Shown here: positions 48,615 to 58,061 of the stretch, piece after piece
Numbering within the stretch: the stretch's first letter is position 1
Layout of the letters: each line of letters opens with the position of its first letter
NCBI GenBank assembly: GCA_002700385.1
Contig: PADC01000008.1
Coordinates: 102,485 to 166,484 of the forward strand
Direction: 5' to 3'
DNA from: Cycloclasticus sp.
Lineage (GTDB): Bacteria > Pseudomonadota > Gammaproteobacteria > Methylococcales > Cycloclasticaceae
Length of the DNA stretch: 64,000 nucleotides
Program-made: the position numbers and the translations under genes
Notes under the pieces: generated by a model
The model's database searches: none
What the model was told of the DNA's origin: nothing
The model's input: the letters and a program-made list of their open reading frames with translations, nothing else

Positions 48615-49718
48615 TTAGGGTAAATGGGGTCGTTCTAAATATTCATGTGATTGCATTTCAAGTAAACGGCTGATGGTTCGTTCAAACTGAAAAGCGAGTT
48701 TTTTTCCTTGATATAATTTATCCACGGGGACTTCGGCCGACATAATCAGTTTTACATTATGATCATACAATTCATCAACTAAGTTGATAAAGCGGTTCGC
48801 CATGTCGTTATTCATGTCATTCATAACCACAACATTTGAAACAAGCACGGTGTGGTAACAACGGGAAATGTCTATATAATCGGCAGCACCACGCGGAATG
48901 TCACAAATGGATTTATAATCAAACCAAACGGCTCCTTCCGCACAATGAATAACCTCAACGATTCGCCCTTCTATTTCAAGGTTAGACTCAGGTTCCACAT
49001 CATTGGCAGTGAGTTGCTTAAACAACGTAGACAAGACTGTGTCGGCCTGTTGATCCAGTGGCCAGTGGTATATCTCTGCTTGTTCTAATTCACGCAATCG
49101 ATAATCAGTGCCGCTATCGAGCTTTAAGACATCACAATGTTTTTTTAGTGCGGCAATGGCAGGTAAAAAGCGGGCGCGTTGTAGGCCGTCTTTGTATAAA
49201 CCATCCGGTTCAATATTCGAGGTGGCCACCAGACATACCCCGCGTTTAAATAAGGCCTCAAACAAGCGACCGAGCAGCATCGCATCGGTAATATCTGAAA
49301 CGAAAAACTCATCAAAACAAACCACGCGGTAATCAACCGCTATCTTATCCGCGACGATTTGTAATGGGTCTTCAACATTTTTGATGGTGCTTAACTGCTG
49401 ATGCACTTTTTGCATAAATCGATGAAAGTGCGTACGTTGTTTTTCTTTAAATGGCAGCGCATCAAAAAAAATATCCATTAAATAGGTTTTGCCTTGCCCG
49501 ACGCCTCCCCAAAGATAAACCCCTTTTGGACTGTTAAGCATTGTTTTAGGGCTGTTTTTAAATTTTGAGAAAAAACCTTTTTTTTCAACCTGTTGAGCCG
49601 GAGATTTACGCAATTCCTTATACAATGTATTTAAACGTTCAACGATTGCTTTCTGCGCATTATCTTTGATGAAACTGTTTTGCGCTTGATCAACCAAATA
49701 GCGTTCTAATGGACTCAT
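48615..49718 (-). CDS. zapE: Cell division ATPase ZapE/AFG1 family
   Basis: KGVYLWGGVGQGKTYLMDIFFDALP, HFHRFM, VVCFDEFFVSDITDAMLL. Confidence 0.94.
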   Translation of the reverse strand: MSPLERYLVDQAQNSFIKDNAQKAIVERLNTLYKELRKSPAQQVEKKGFFSKFKNSPKTMLNSPKGVYLWGGVGQGKTYLMDIFFDALPFKEKQRTHFHRFMQKVHQQLSTIKNVEDPLQIVADKIAVDYRVVCFDEFFVSDITDAMLLGRLFEALFKRGVCLVATSNIEPDGLYKDGLQRARFLPAIAALKKHCDVLKLDSGTDYRLRELEQAEIYHWPLDQQADTVLSTLFKQLTANDVEPESNLEIEGRIVEVIHCAEGAVWFDYKSICDIPRGAADYIDISRCYHTVLVSNVVVMNDMNNDMANRFINLVDELYDHNVKLIMSAEVPVDKLYQGKKLAFQFERTISRLLEMQSHEYLERPHLP

Positions 49719-49816
49719 AGTGAAATAGTATTAATTGTGTTAAATTGCTGGTTTAAAGAACAAAAACGGTCGCCACTTCGGGCAATTTACTAGGTGCATT
49801 GTAGCAATTATTTTTC

Positions 49817-50149
49817 ATGAACATTCAAGCAAATTTACCCGGTGTTAACCTAATACCAACGCCTAAAAAAACGGCTAATAAATCATCTACGCCCGATGAA
49901 CACTTAGATCAAAAACAAATTACGGACAAACAAGAGGGCAACCTAGTTAGGCTTGATAACATTGAACGCGCTGAATTATTTCAACAAGTTAAATCATTGA
50001 ATGGTAGCCAAAAAACCAGCTTTACACTGAAGGACCTTAACAACAAAAATCAACAGTTTATTCAGTCTTATCTCGATAATCAGGCTTTGGAAAGCCAAGC
50101 ATTACGCGATGAGCTACATGCTCAATTAGGCGTAGACTTTTCTGTCTAA
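49817..50149 (+). CDS. Hypothetical protein
   Basis: 110-aa ORF alone in the gap between zapE and yciB, same strand as yciB; no recognised motif. Confidence 0.55.
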   Translation: MNIQANLPGVNLIPTPKKTANKSSTPDEHLDQKQITDKQEGNLVRLDNIERAELFQQVKSLNGSQKTSFTLKDLNNKNQQFIQSYLDNQALESQALRDELHAQLGVDFSV

Positions 50150-50164
50150 ATATTAGCTGCTTAA

Positions 50165-50722
50165 GTGATGAAATTTTTAACCGATTTTTTTCCTATTTTA
50201 TTGTTCTTTATCACCTACAAATGGCAAGGTATTTACGCTGCAACGATCGTCACCATTGCCGCTTCCTTTATACAAATCGCCCCATTCTGGTTAAAAAATA
50301 AACGGGTCGATTCGACTCATTTAACCACGTTCGTTATGGTGGTGATTTTTGGCGGTGCCACCCTTTATTTGCAAGATGAAGCGTTTATAAAGTGGAAGCC
50401 CACCGTCATCAACTGGCTTTTTGCTTTTGCCTGTTTTGCTTCACACTTTATCGGTAAATCAACCCTTATTAAACGCGTGATGCAGAGCGGCATCTCCCTG
50501 CCCGATAAAATTTGGATAAAACTAAACGCTATTTGGGCTGTTTTTTTTCTACTCTTAGGACTTTTAAATCTGTACGTAGTATACAATTTCGATACAGATA
50601 CCTGGGTCAATTTTAAATTATTTGGCATGCTCGGCATGACGATAGTTTTCATTTTTGCACAGGGCTTTTACCTCATTAAATACATTGAAAACCCCGTTAA
50701 CATATCAAACGACAACCACTAG
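50165..50722 (+). CDS. yciB: YciB/septation protein A family inner membrane protein
   Basis: MKFLTDFFPILLFFITYKWQGIYAATIVTIAAS; GKSTLIKRVMQSGISLPDKIWIKLN; WVNFKLFGMLGMT. Confidence 0.93.
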   Translation: MMKFLTDFFPILLFFITYKWQGIYAATIVTIAASFIQIAPFWLKNKRVDSTHLTTFVMVVIFGGATLYLQDEAFIKWKPTVINWLFAFACFASHFIGKSTLIKRVMQSGISLPDKIWIKLNAIWAVFFLLLGLLNLYVVYNFDTDTWVNFKLFGMLGMTIVFIFAQGFYLIKYIENPVNISNDNH

Positions 50723-50742
50723 GACTGACTCCACTTAATATC

Positions 50743-51021
50743 ATGACAAACCGAACAGAAATTATTAAAAACACACTAAACGAGGCTATTCAGCCTGAGT
50801 TCATTCAAGTATTAGACGATAGCCAAGCTCATGCTGGCCATGAGGGTGCAAAATCAGGTGGCGGGCATTTTTATTTAACCATCGTGTCTAATAAATTTGA
50901 AAACAAATCAAGAATTCAACGTCATCAACTCATCTACAGTGCTCTAGGTGACATGATGAAAAACGATATTCACGCCCTAAGCATCAAAGCGTTTACACCC
51001 GAAGAACAAACACAACAATAG
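50743..51021 (+). CDS. BolA family protein
   Basis: 92 aa; VLDDSQAHAGHEGAKSGGGHFYLTIVSNKFENKSRIQRHQLIYSALGDMM. Confidence 0.93.
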   Translation: MTNRTEIIKNTLNEAIQPEFIQVLDDSQAHAGHEGAKSGGGHFYLTIVSNKFENKSRIQRHQLIYSALGDMMKNDIHALSIKAFTPEEQTQQ

Positions 51022-51032
51022 GAGAGATTTAG

Positions 51033-51833
51033 ATGAAGTTAAAATTAGCCCTGCTGGGATCAATATTGCTTGGATGCGTGGCTCAACAAGCCTTTGCTGA
51101 AGAAGACAAAACGCTTGCTATTGTTAACGGGCAAGACATTAAACAATCTACATTGCAATTTTACGCCCTAGAACGGCGCCAAATTGACCCTAAAAATAGC
51201 GCGCCAATGGATCAGTTGATTGATGACCTGATCAATATGCAGTTGCTTAAAGAAGAAGCACATAAAAATAAACTGGATAAATCAGCTGATTTCAAAGCAA
51301 GAATGAAATTTATAAATTTAAGCATGTTATCTCAGGTTGCAATGATTCATTACCTGGATAGCCACCCTATTCCTGAAGCACGATTAAAAGAAGAATACGA
51401 TGCCAATATCACCAACATGGATATGACAGAACTTAAAGCCAGTCATATTCTTGTACAAGATGAAACGAAAGCAAAAGAAGTGATAGAAAAATTATCCAAA
51501 GGTGGAAAATTTGCTGAATTAGCAAAAGAATATTCGACGGGCCCCTCTGGTCCTAAAGGCGGTGATTTAGGCTGGTTTTCGCCTCAACGGATGGTTCCTG
51601 AGTTTTCGCAAGCGGTTTTAGCCATGAAGGATAATGAATACTCAAAAAAAGCCGTACAAACTCAATTTGGCTGGCACATCATTTTACGCACCGGCCAACG
51701 AAAAGGAACACCGCCAAGCTTTGAAGAAGTTAAACCCACCATCATAGCCTCATTAGAACAAGAGTACATTCAAAAACATATCAACGAGTTAAGAAAAAAA
51801 GCCAAGATAAAAATAGCTCAACAAAACCCTTAG
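51033..51833 (+). CDS. Periplasmic parvulin-type peptidylprolyl isomerase
   Basis: Signal peptide; ASHILVQDETKAKEVIEKL...KEYSTGPSGPKGGDLGWFSPQRMVPEF...TQFGWHIILRTG. Confidence 0.93.
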   Translation: MKLKLALLGSILLGCVAQQAFAEEDKTLAIVNGQDIKQSTLQFYALERRQIDPKNSAPMDQLIDDLINMQLLKEEAHKNKLDKSADFKARMKFINLSMLSQVAMIHYLDSHPIPEARLKEEYDANITNMDMTELKASHILVQDETKAKEVIEKLSKGGKFAELAKEYSTGPSGPKGGDLGWFSPQRMVPEFSQAVLAMKDNEYSKKAVQTQFGWHIILRTGQRKGTPPSFEEVKPTIIASLEQEYIQKHINELRKKAKIKIAQQNP

Positions 51834-51851
51834 CCCTGTGAATTAAAGTAT

Positions 51852-51880
51852 AAAAAAGCCCTTTTAATAAGGGCTTTTTT
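51852..51880 (+). terminator. Intrinsic terminator downstream of the PPIase gene
   Basis: AAAAAAGCCCTT-TTAAT-AAGGGCTTTTTT. Confidence 0.85.
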
Positions 51881-52149
51881 TATGCCTGAACCGTTCAAAT
51901 GTGCTTAACCCTTTCTTAAATGAACACCTAAGAACTACTGATTTCAGAGACGCTTTTAAATATAAAGAAACCTGCTTCAATCATCACGCACTACTGTAAA
52001 GCTGTGCCTACAAACCACTGGCGAAAAGGGGACATAAAAAAACCCGTTTCGATCACACCATCCGCTAGCCCAAAAAGGTTTCAACTGGATTAAACACACA
52101 TACTGTGTTATTTTGCGCGATCAAATTTATAGAGTCTTAAGGAAAGTAA

Positions 52150-52797
<648 letters not shown>

Positions 52798-52845
52798 TAT
52801 TACACTTAATGTACTAAACAACGTGTTCAGTACAACATAAATAAT

Positions 52846-52879
52846 AAACGTCACCTCATCTCATCATTGGGTGACGTTT
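52846..52879 (+). terminator. Hairpin downstream of adk
   Basis: AAACGTCACC ... GGTGACGTTT(T), 10-bp stem. Confidence 0.6.
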
Positions 52880-52916
52880 TAGATTTAAACAAATAATTTG
52901 TTAGGAACTTACTAAA

Positions 52917-53936
52917 ATGAAAACTTACGATATTGCGGTTGTTGGCGCCACCGGTGCCGTAGGAGAAACAATGCTGTCTATCCTTGAGGAAAGAAAATTT
53001 CCTGTGGGAAACATATACCCACTCGCCAGCAGTCGATCCGCCGGTGGAACAATCCAGTTTAATGGCAAAAATGTAAAAATTGGGAATCTTGCCGATTTTG
53101 ATTTTAGTAAAGTACAAATCGGGTTATTTTCTGCGGGCGGCTCTGTCTCTGAAGAATATGCGCCAAAAGCATCGGCAGCAGGGTGTGTCGTTATCGACAA
53201 TACATCACATTTTCGTTATGACGATGATATTCCACTGGTAGTACCTGAAGTCAATCCAGAAGCTATTGCCCAACACACTAACAGGGGCATTATCGCAAAC
53301 CCAAACTGCTCTACCATACAGATGGTAGTCGCTATAAAGCCTATTTATGATGCGGTTGGTCTTGAGCGTATTAATGTGGCCACTTATCAAGCAGTTTCAG
53401 GTACTGGAAAAAGTGCCATTGAGGAACTCGCTGGTCAAACAGCAAAACTGTTAAATGGTAAAGAGGCGAAGGCCAGTGTTTATCCAAAGCAAATTGCTTT
53501 CAACGTCTTACCACAAATAGATGTGTTTCAAGACAATGGGTACACCAAAGAAGAAATGAAAATGGTTTGGGAAACCAAGAAAATTTTTAATGATGAATCC
53601 ATCAGCGTGAACCCTACAGCGGTCAGAATACCGGTTTTTTATGGTCACTCTGAAGCCTTACACATTGAAACCAAAGAAAAAATTAGTGCGGAAGCTGCAC
53701 GGGAATTACTCTCCAATTCCAATGGCATTACAGTCATTGATGATCGAGTAGATGGCGGTTATGCAACGGCTGTCACTGAATCTGCTGGCCATGATGATGT
53801 TTATGTCAGCCGTATCAGAGAAGATATTTCTCACCCAAAAGGTCTTGACCTATGGGTTGTTGCAGACAATGTTCGTAAAGGTGCCGCCTTAAACAGCGTG
53901 CAAATCGCTGAAGTACTAGTAAAAAATTATCTTTAG
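52917..53936 (+). CDS. asd: Aspartate-semialdehyde dehydrogenase
   Basis: VVGATGAVGETMLSIL, FSAGGSVSEEYAPKA, IANPNCSTIQMVVA, TYQAVSGTGKSAI. Confidence 0.96.
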   Translation: MKTYDIAVVGATGAVGETMLSILEERKFPVGNIYPLASSRSAGGTIQFNGKNVKIGNLADFDFSKVQIGLFSAGGSVSEEYAPKASAAGCVVIDNTSHFRYDDDIPLVVPEVNPEAIAQHTNRGIIANPNCSTIQMVVAIKPIYDAVGLERINVATYQAVSGTGKSAIEELAGQTAKLLNGKEAKASVYPKQIAFNVLPQIDVFQDNGYTKEEMKMVWETKKIFNDESISVNPTAVRIPVFYGHSEALHIETKEKISAEAARELLSNSNGITVIDDRVDGGYATAVTESAGHDDVYVSRIREDISHPKGLDLWVVADNVRKGAALNSVQIAEVLVKNYL

Positions 53937-54008
53937 GCTATAGTTAAGGTTAAATAATTTCATCAACTTTTAGGGATAGACGACTATCGTTAGTTTAGGA
54001 GCAACAAA

Positions 54009-56069
54009 ATGAACAAACCAGTTAAAGCCATTGCCACACTCTGTCTACTTAACTCAGCCAGCGTATATGCATTAGGTGTCGGGGAAATTGAAACGCATTC
54101 AGCACTCAATCAATTATTGAAAGCAAAAATTCCATTGGTTGGTTCTCAAAAAGAAGACCCTAGTAATATTAGAATAGGTATCGCTTCACGCGAAGCCTTT
54201 GAAAAAGCAGGCATCGATCGCCCCCACTACCTAACCCAATTAGAATTTACGCCTGTACTGAACAAAAATGGGGAAATAACCGTTGATGTTCGTTCTAGCG
54301 ATACCATTAAAGAACCTTTCGTCAACTTTATCCTTGAAGTTGAATGGCCCCAAGGTCGTACGTTAAAAGAGTTCACCATCCTGTTGGACCCCCCTATCAC
54401 AATGTCTGATGTTAAAACAACACCACTTGAATTACCCCAGGTTCAAGTAACACAAATCTCGCCAGCCGCGCCGACCACATCGAACACACAAACAACAAGC
54501 TATACCCCTACTGTTAAACAAGCTCCTCCAGCGACAGAGTATGGTCCTACTAAAAGTCGAGACACTCTCTGGGGGATTGCAAAAAAACTGGTCACAAATG
54601 ACCGTTCTGTTACTCACCAACAAATGATGCTGGCACTTTACGACAATAACCCAAAAGCTTTTTATAAAAAAAATATTAATGCTTTAAAAAAGGGCGCCGT
54701 TCTTCAAGTTCCTAGCAAAGAACAAACAAGCAGTAGAAGTCCATCCCAAGCTAACAACGAATACGCTGAACAAAATGCTTTATGGTCATCATCAACAAAA
54801 GCCGTTGAAGCTCCTAAATTAATCGCTAAAACGGATGAAACAGATCAACCGGTAGCTACCGCGTCAAACGGTAAAAAAAAACTTAAAAATAACGTAGAAG
54901 AAGCAAAACTAACGCTTTTAACACCTGAAAAGGAAACGGAATCTGAGATTCCAGTCGAAGGTAACACCAGTGACACACCGGTCGGCTCATCAAACTCTTC
55001 TGATCAAGCCAATATAGCCATCGAAATGGCGACAACGCTTGAAGAAGAAAACAAAGAAGTTAAGTCTCGTCTTAATGACTTAGAAGCTCAAGTCGACAAG
55101 CTGCAACGATTACTGGCCCTGAAGGATGAACAGCTGGCTCAGCTACAATCTGTCAAACCCGCCGATGTGGCTGACATTAAAGCCCCTGAAGCAGCAACGC
55201 CCACTTCTGAAGAAAATAACAATCTCGCTCTATATGGCGGCGGCTTGGCCCTCGCTTTGCTGGGTCTTTTTTTAGTCAGACGTAGAAAACAAAATGATGA
55301 AACCCAAAGTGAAGAGCAGATTTCAGAAGAAACGCCAGACTTTACCTCATCCATTACAGAAAATAATGACACTAGCCTCAGCGCAACAACCATCTTAGAG
55401 GAAGAGCCTTTATTAAGTGAGTTTACGCCCAGTGAGTTTAATTCAAGCACACAAACTCAAGAAGCCGATCCTCTGACAGAGTGCGATGTTTATATAGCTT
55501 ATGGGCGTTTCCAGCAGGCAGAAGACCTTATCAACAAAGCCCTTGAAGATGACCCTGATAACCAAGCCTACAAATTTAAATTATTAGATGTATATTTTGC
55601 CTCCAGCAATTCAGAAGCATTTGAGGACTTGGCCAACTCCCTATCTACTTTAAAAGACTCTGACCCGGATACCTGGAGTGATATCGTTGATATGGGTAAA
55701 GATCTTTGCCCAGAATCCCCCCTCTTTGCAACACCTCAAAATGAAGAATTAGACACTTCATCTGACATTGAGCAAGAGATCAATCCGGGCATGAGTTTTG
55801 AAGAAACAGATGATGTCGAGGAAGTAAAAATTGAAGAAACACCTGCCGAAAGCAAAGAAAATGGTGATTTTGATTTTGATTTCGATTTAATCAAGCCTGA
55901 CACTGTTTCAGAAGACACTCATGAAAATATTGAAACTTTATTCTCACTTGCCCAAGCTTCCATTGAAATGGAAGACTTTGAATCTGCACGTGAAACACTT
56001 GAGCAAATAATCGCAACAGGTGATGAGGAAGAAAAGCAAAAAGCCCAAGAAATGCTGGATGAGATGTAG
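54009..56069 (+). CDS. fimV: FimV-type pilus/polar assembly protein
   Basis: N-terminal ALGVGEIETHSALNQLLKAKIPLV, LysM-like DTLWGIAKKL, coiled coil, single TM, acidic C-terminus, terminal ASIEMEDFESARETLEQIIATGDEEEKQKAQEML; downstream of asd. Confidence 0.93.
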   Translation: MNKPVKAIATLCLLNSASVYALGVGEIETHSALNQLLKAKIPLVGSQKEDPSNIRIGIASREAFEKAGIDRPHYLTQLEFTPVLNKNGEITVDVRSSDTIKEPFVNFILEVEWPQGRTLKEFTILLDPPITMSDVKTTPLELPQVQVTQISPAAPTTSNTQTTSYTPTVKQAPPATEYGPTKSRDTLWGIAKKLVTNDRSVTHQQMMLALYDNNPKAFYKKNINALKKGAVLQVPSKEQTSSRSPSQANNEYAEQNALWSSSTKAVEAPKLIAKTDETDQPVATASNGKKKLKNNVEEAKLTLLTPEKETESEIPVEGNTSDTPVGSSNSSDQANIAIEMATTLEEENKEVKSRLNDLEAQVDKLQRLLALKDEQLAQLQSVKPADVADIKAPEAATPTSEENNNLALYGGGLALALLGLFLVRRRKQNDETQSEEQISEETPDFTSSITENNDTSLSATTILEEEPLLSEFTPSEFNSSTQTQEADPLTECDVYIAYGRFQQAEDLINKALEDDPDNQAYKFKLLDVYFASSNSEAFEDLANSLSTLKDSDPDTWSDIVDMGKDLCPESPLFATPQNEELDTSSDIEQEINPGMSFEETDDVEEVKIEETPAESKENGDFDFDFDLIKPDTVSEDTHENIETLFSLAQASIEMEDFESARETLEQIIATGDEEEKQKAQEMLDEM

Positions 56070-56475
56070 CACTAAATTCGCTTTCACCAAGCAATTCGTT
56101 TAAATGGATAACAATAAATATATAATTGAGCAACACGGCCTATAAGATACGTTCGACTTCTCTAGCAAGTAGACAGTAAAGTAAACAGATAACTTCATGT
56201 CCCCTATACTATTTGTCTTAAGGCATAACGTTTATCGCCCTCAATCCTAGCGACATGAGGCCATAACATTAATTAAGGAATCGAGCCATTTTCTTAAAAT
56301 AGCGCAAGCTAAACGATTATTGACTCATCTTTTATCCATTAGTAAGCGCTGCTTAAGAAGAGCAAAATTAATACATCCCCTTCCAATTGATCAGAACACC
56401 CTTATTATTAATACACGACTATCAGTAGACAAAAAATAAGCGATCGGGTTATTGTCCATATTAACTGGAGAATTA

Positions 56476-56934
56476 ATGACACTTTCAAGAAGAAAATTTG
56501 TACACCTGTTAAGTATTGCTACAACGGCCTGCACGGCCTTAATCACCCCAGCGATCAGTTGGGCAGCATGGGTCAATGACGCCTTTAATGCCAATGAAAC
56601 GGAAGAGGCATATAAAAAACTATTTGGCTCCACGAGCCTTAAAAAGACTAAAAAAGTGAAGCTTAAAGTTCCAAAAGTACCCAATAATAATAATGCGGTA
56701 CCCATCTCAGTTAAAACAGACATCCAAAACGTCGACTCGATTAGTCTATTTGTGGAAAATAACCCTCAGCCTTTGGTCGCTATTTTTGAAATACCGGATG
56801 GCACCTTACCAAAAATCTCCACTCGCATACGCATCTACCAAACCACTACCGTAACAGCCGTTGTCAAAACAGGAGAACAATTATTTAGCAAAAGCCAACG
56901 AGTCACCATCACCGATGGTCAATGCGGTGGCTAA
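56476..56934 (+). CDS. soxY: Thiosulfate oxidation carrier protein SoxY
   Basis: Tat-type N-terminus MTLSRRKFVHLLS, C-terminal ...TITDGQCGG with terminal CGG; followed by soxZ. GGAG upstream of ATG 56476; the ORF track used an upstream TTG. Confidence 0.88.
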   Translation: MTLSRRKFVHLLSIATTACTALITPAISWAAWVNDAFNANETEEAYKKLFGSTSLKKTKKVKLKVPKVPNNNNAVPISVKTDIQNVDSISLFVENNPQPLVAIFEIPDGTLPKISTRIRIYQTTTVTAVVKTGEQLFSKSQRVTITDGQCGG

Positions 56935-56983
56935 AGTCACTCCACTCCCTTCTTTAAGATCAAGCCCTAATTGGAGATAGTTA

Positions 56984-57286
56984 ATGAAAGTAAGAGCCAT
57001 CATTAAAAACAACATAACGAACGTGCGTGTTTTAGCGGAACACCCTATGGAAACGGGTCTTGAGATTAACGAGGAAACAGGCCAAAAAAACCCTGTAAAA
57101 TATATTCAAAAACTAACGTGTGAATACGCTGAAAAAGTTATTTTTCTTGCACACCTTGGGCCCTCAGTGTCAGAAAACCCCTATGTGTCTTTTTCCTTCA
57201 AAGGCGGAAAAAAAGGAGATACTTTACTCTTTCGTTGGAACGACAATACCGGTGACATTGAAAAAACCGAAGCGATCATAAATTGA
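56984..57286 (+). CDS. soxZ: Thiosulfate oxidation carrier complex protein SoxZ
   Basis: 100 aa; VRVLAEHPMETGL, HLGPSVSENPYVSFSFKGGKKGDTLLFRWNDNTG. Confidence 0.92.
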   Translation: MKVRAIIKNNITNVRVLAEHPMETGLEINEETGQKNPVKYIQKLTCEYAEKVIFLAHLGPSVSENPYVSFSFKGGKKGDTLLFRWNDNTGDIEKTEAIIN

Positions 57287-57322
57287 ATTTTTTAGGCTAA
57301 AGCAACAAGCTCTATCCGTAAA

Positions 57323-57637
57323 TCAAGTTATCTGTAGATAAGTATTAATCGCTTTATGTGCATGGGCGGCCTTCGACATTTCCATACGAAGGCTATCCCG
57401 TTGGCTATGAGAGTATTTAGCCAGTAAGTTATTTTTATCTATAATGTATTGTATGCCTTCTGCTAATTGAGGTGTTTCTATATTTGGTTGCGTTTCAAAT
57501 AAAGCACCAATAGCAACAGCCCTCTTTTTTTCTAGCTCAATAACATTTTCCCAATGACCCTCTTCTGCCAGTTCAATGAGTTTATTCGTGTCAGCAATGA
57601 TGCTGTCAAGCTGCCGACTATCGTTTGACATGGTCAT
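57323..57637 (-). CDS. fliT: FliT-like flagellar chaperone
   Basis: Small helical protein immediately downstream of fliS. Confidence 0.7.
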   Translation of the reverse strand: MTMSNDSRQLDSIIADTNKLIELAEEGHWENVIELEKKRAVAIGALFETQPNIETPQLAEGIQYIIDKNNLLAKYSHSQRDSLRMEMSKAAHAHKAINTYLQIT

Positions 57638-58036
57638 TTATTTTACTTGAGCAGCCTGTGAGTCTATTGCATCCCAGCCCATTTTAATTTCGCTTAGCAG
57701 CTTACCGGCTTCATCTAATAAAGCGACATCATCTTGAATATTTGCCTGCAACAAAATTCCGGCAATATATTCATATAAAGCATCTAAATTTTCTGATAGT
57801 TCACCACCCACCTTAAAGTCTAAACTGGCTCTTAGCCCCTCAATAATTGAAATAGCATTACCAATTTGCTCCCCTTTTTTCGCAATATTCTTTTGTTTTA
57901 AAGATGCTTTAGCCGACAAAATACGTGACATCGCGCCATCCAGCAACATTTGAATTAAACGGTGAGGAGAGGCATCCATCACACCGCCGTGAACACGTGT
58001 TTGTTGGTATTGCTTTAATGCTATTGCCCCATTCAT
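57638..58036 (-). CDS. fliS: Flagellar export chaperone FliS
   Basis: ALKQYQQTRVHGGVMDASPHRLIQMLLDGAMSRI, YEYIAGILLQAN. Confidence 0.95.
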   Translation of the reverse strand: MNGAIALKQYQQTRVHGGVMDASPHRLIQMLLDGAMSRILSAKASLKQKNIAKKGEQIGNAISIIEGLRASLDFKVGGELSENLDALYEYIAGILLQANIQDDVALLDEAGKLLSEIKMGWDAIDSQAAQVK

Positions 58037-58061
58037 ATTAATCTCCGATTATAAATGTACT

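Noticed and set aside
55139-55450. Minus-strand ORFs inside fimV (55139-55450, 55736-55918)
   Set aside because: Ser-rich frames complementary to the acidic, low-complexity part of fimV; an artefact of biased codons
55866-55890. GATTTTGATTTTGATTTCGATTT tandem pattern
   Set aside because: Encodes the DFDFDFD stretch in the FimV C-terminal region; ordinary low-complexity coding sequence, not a regulatory repeat
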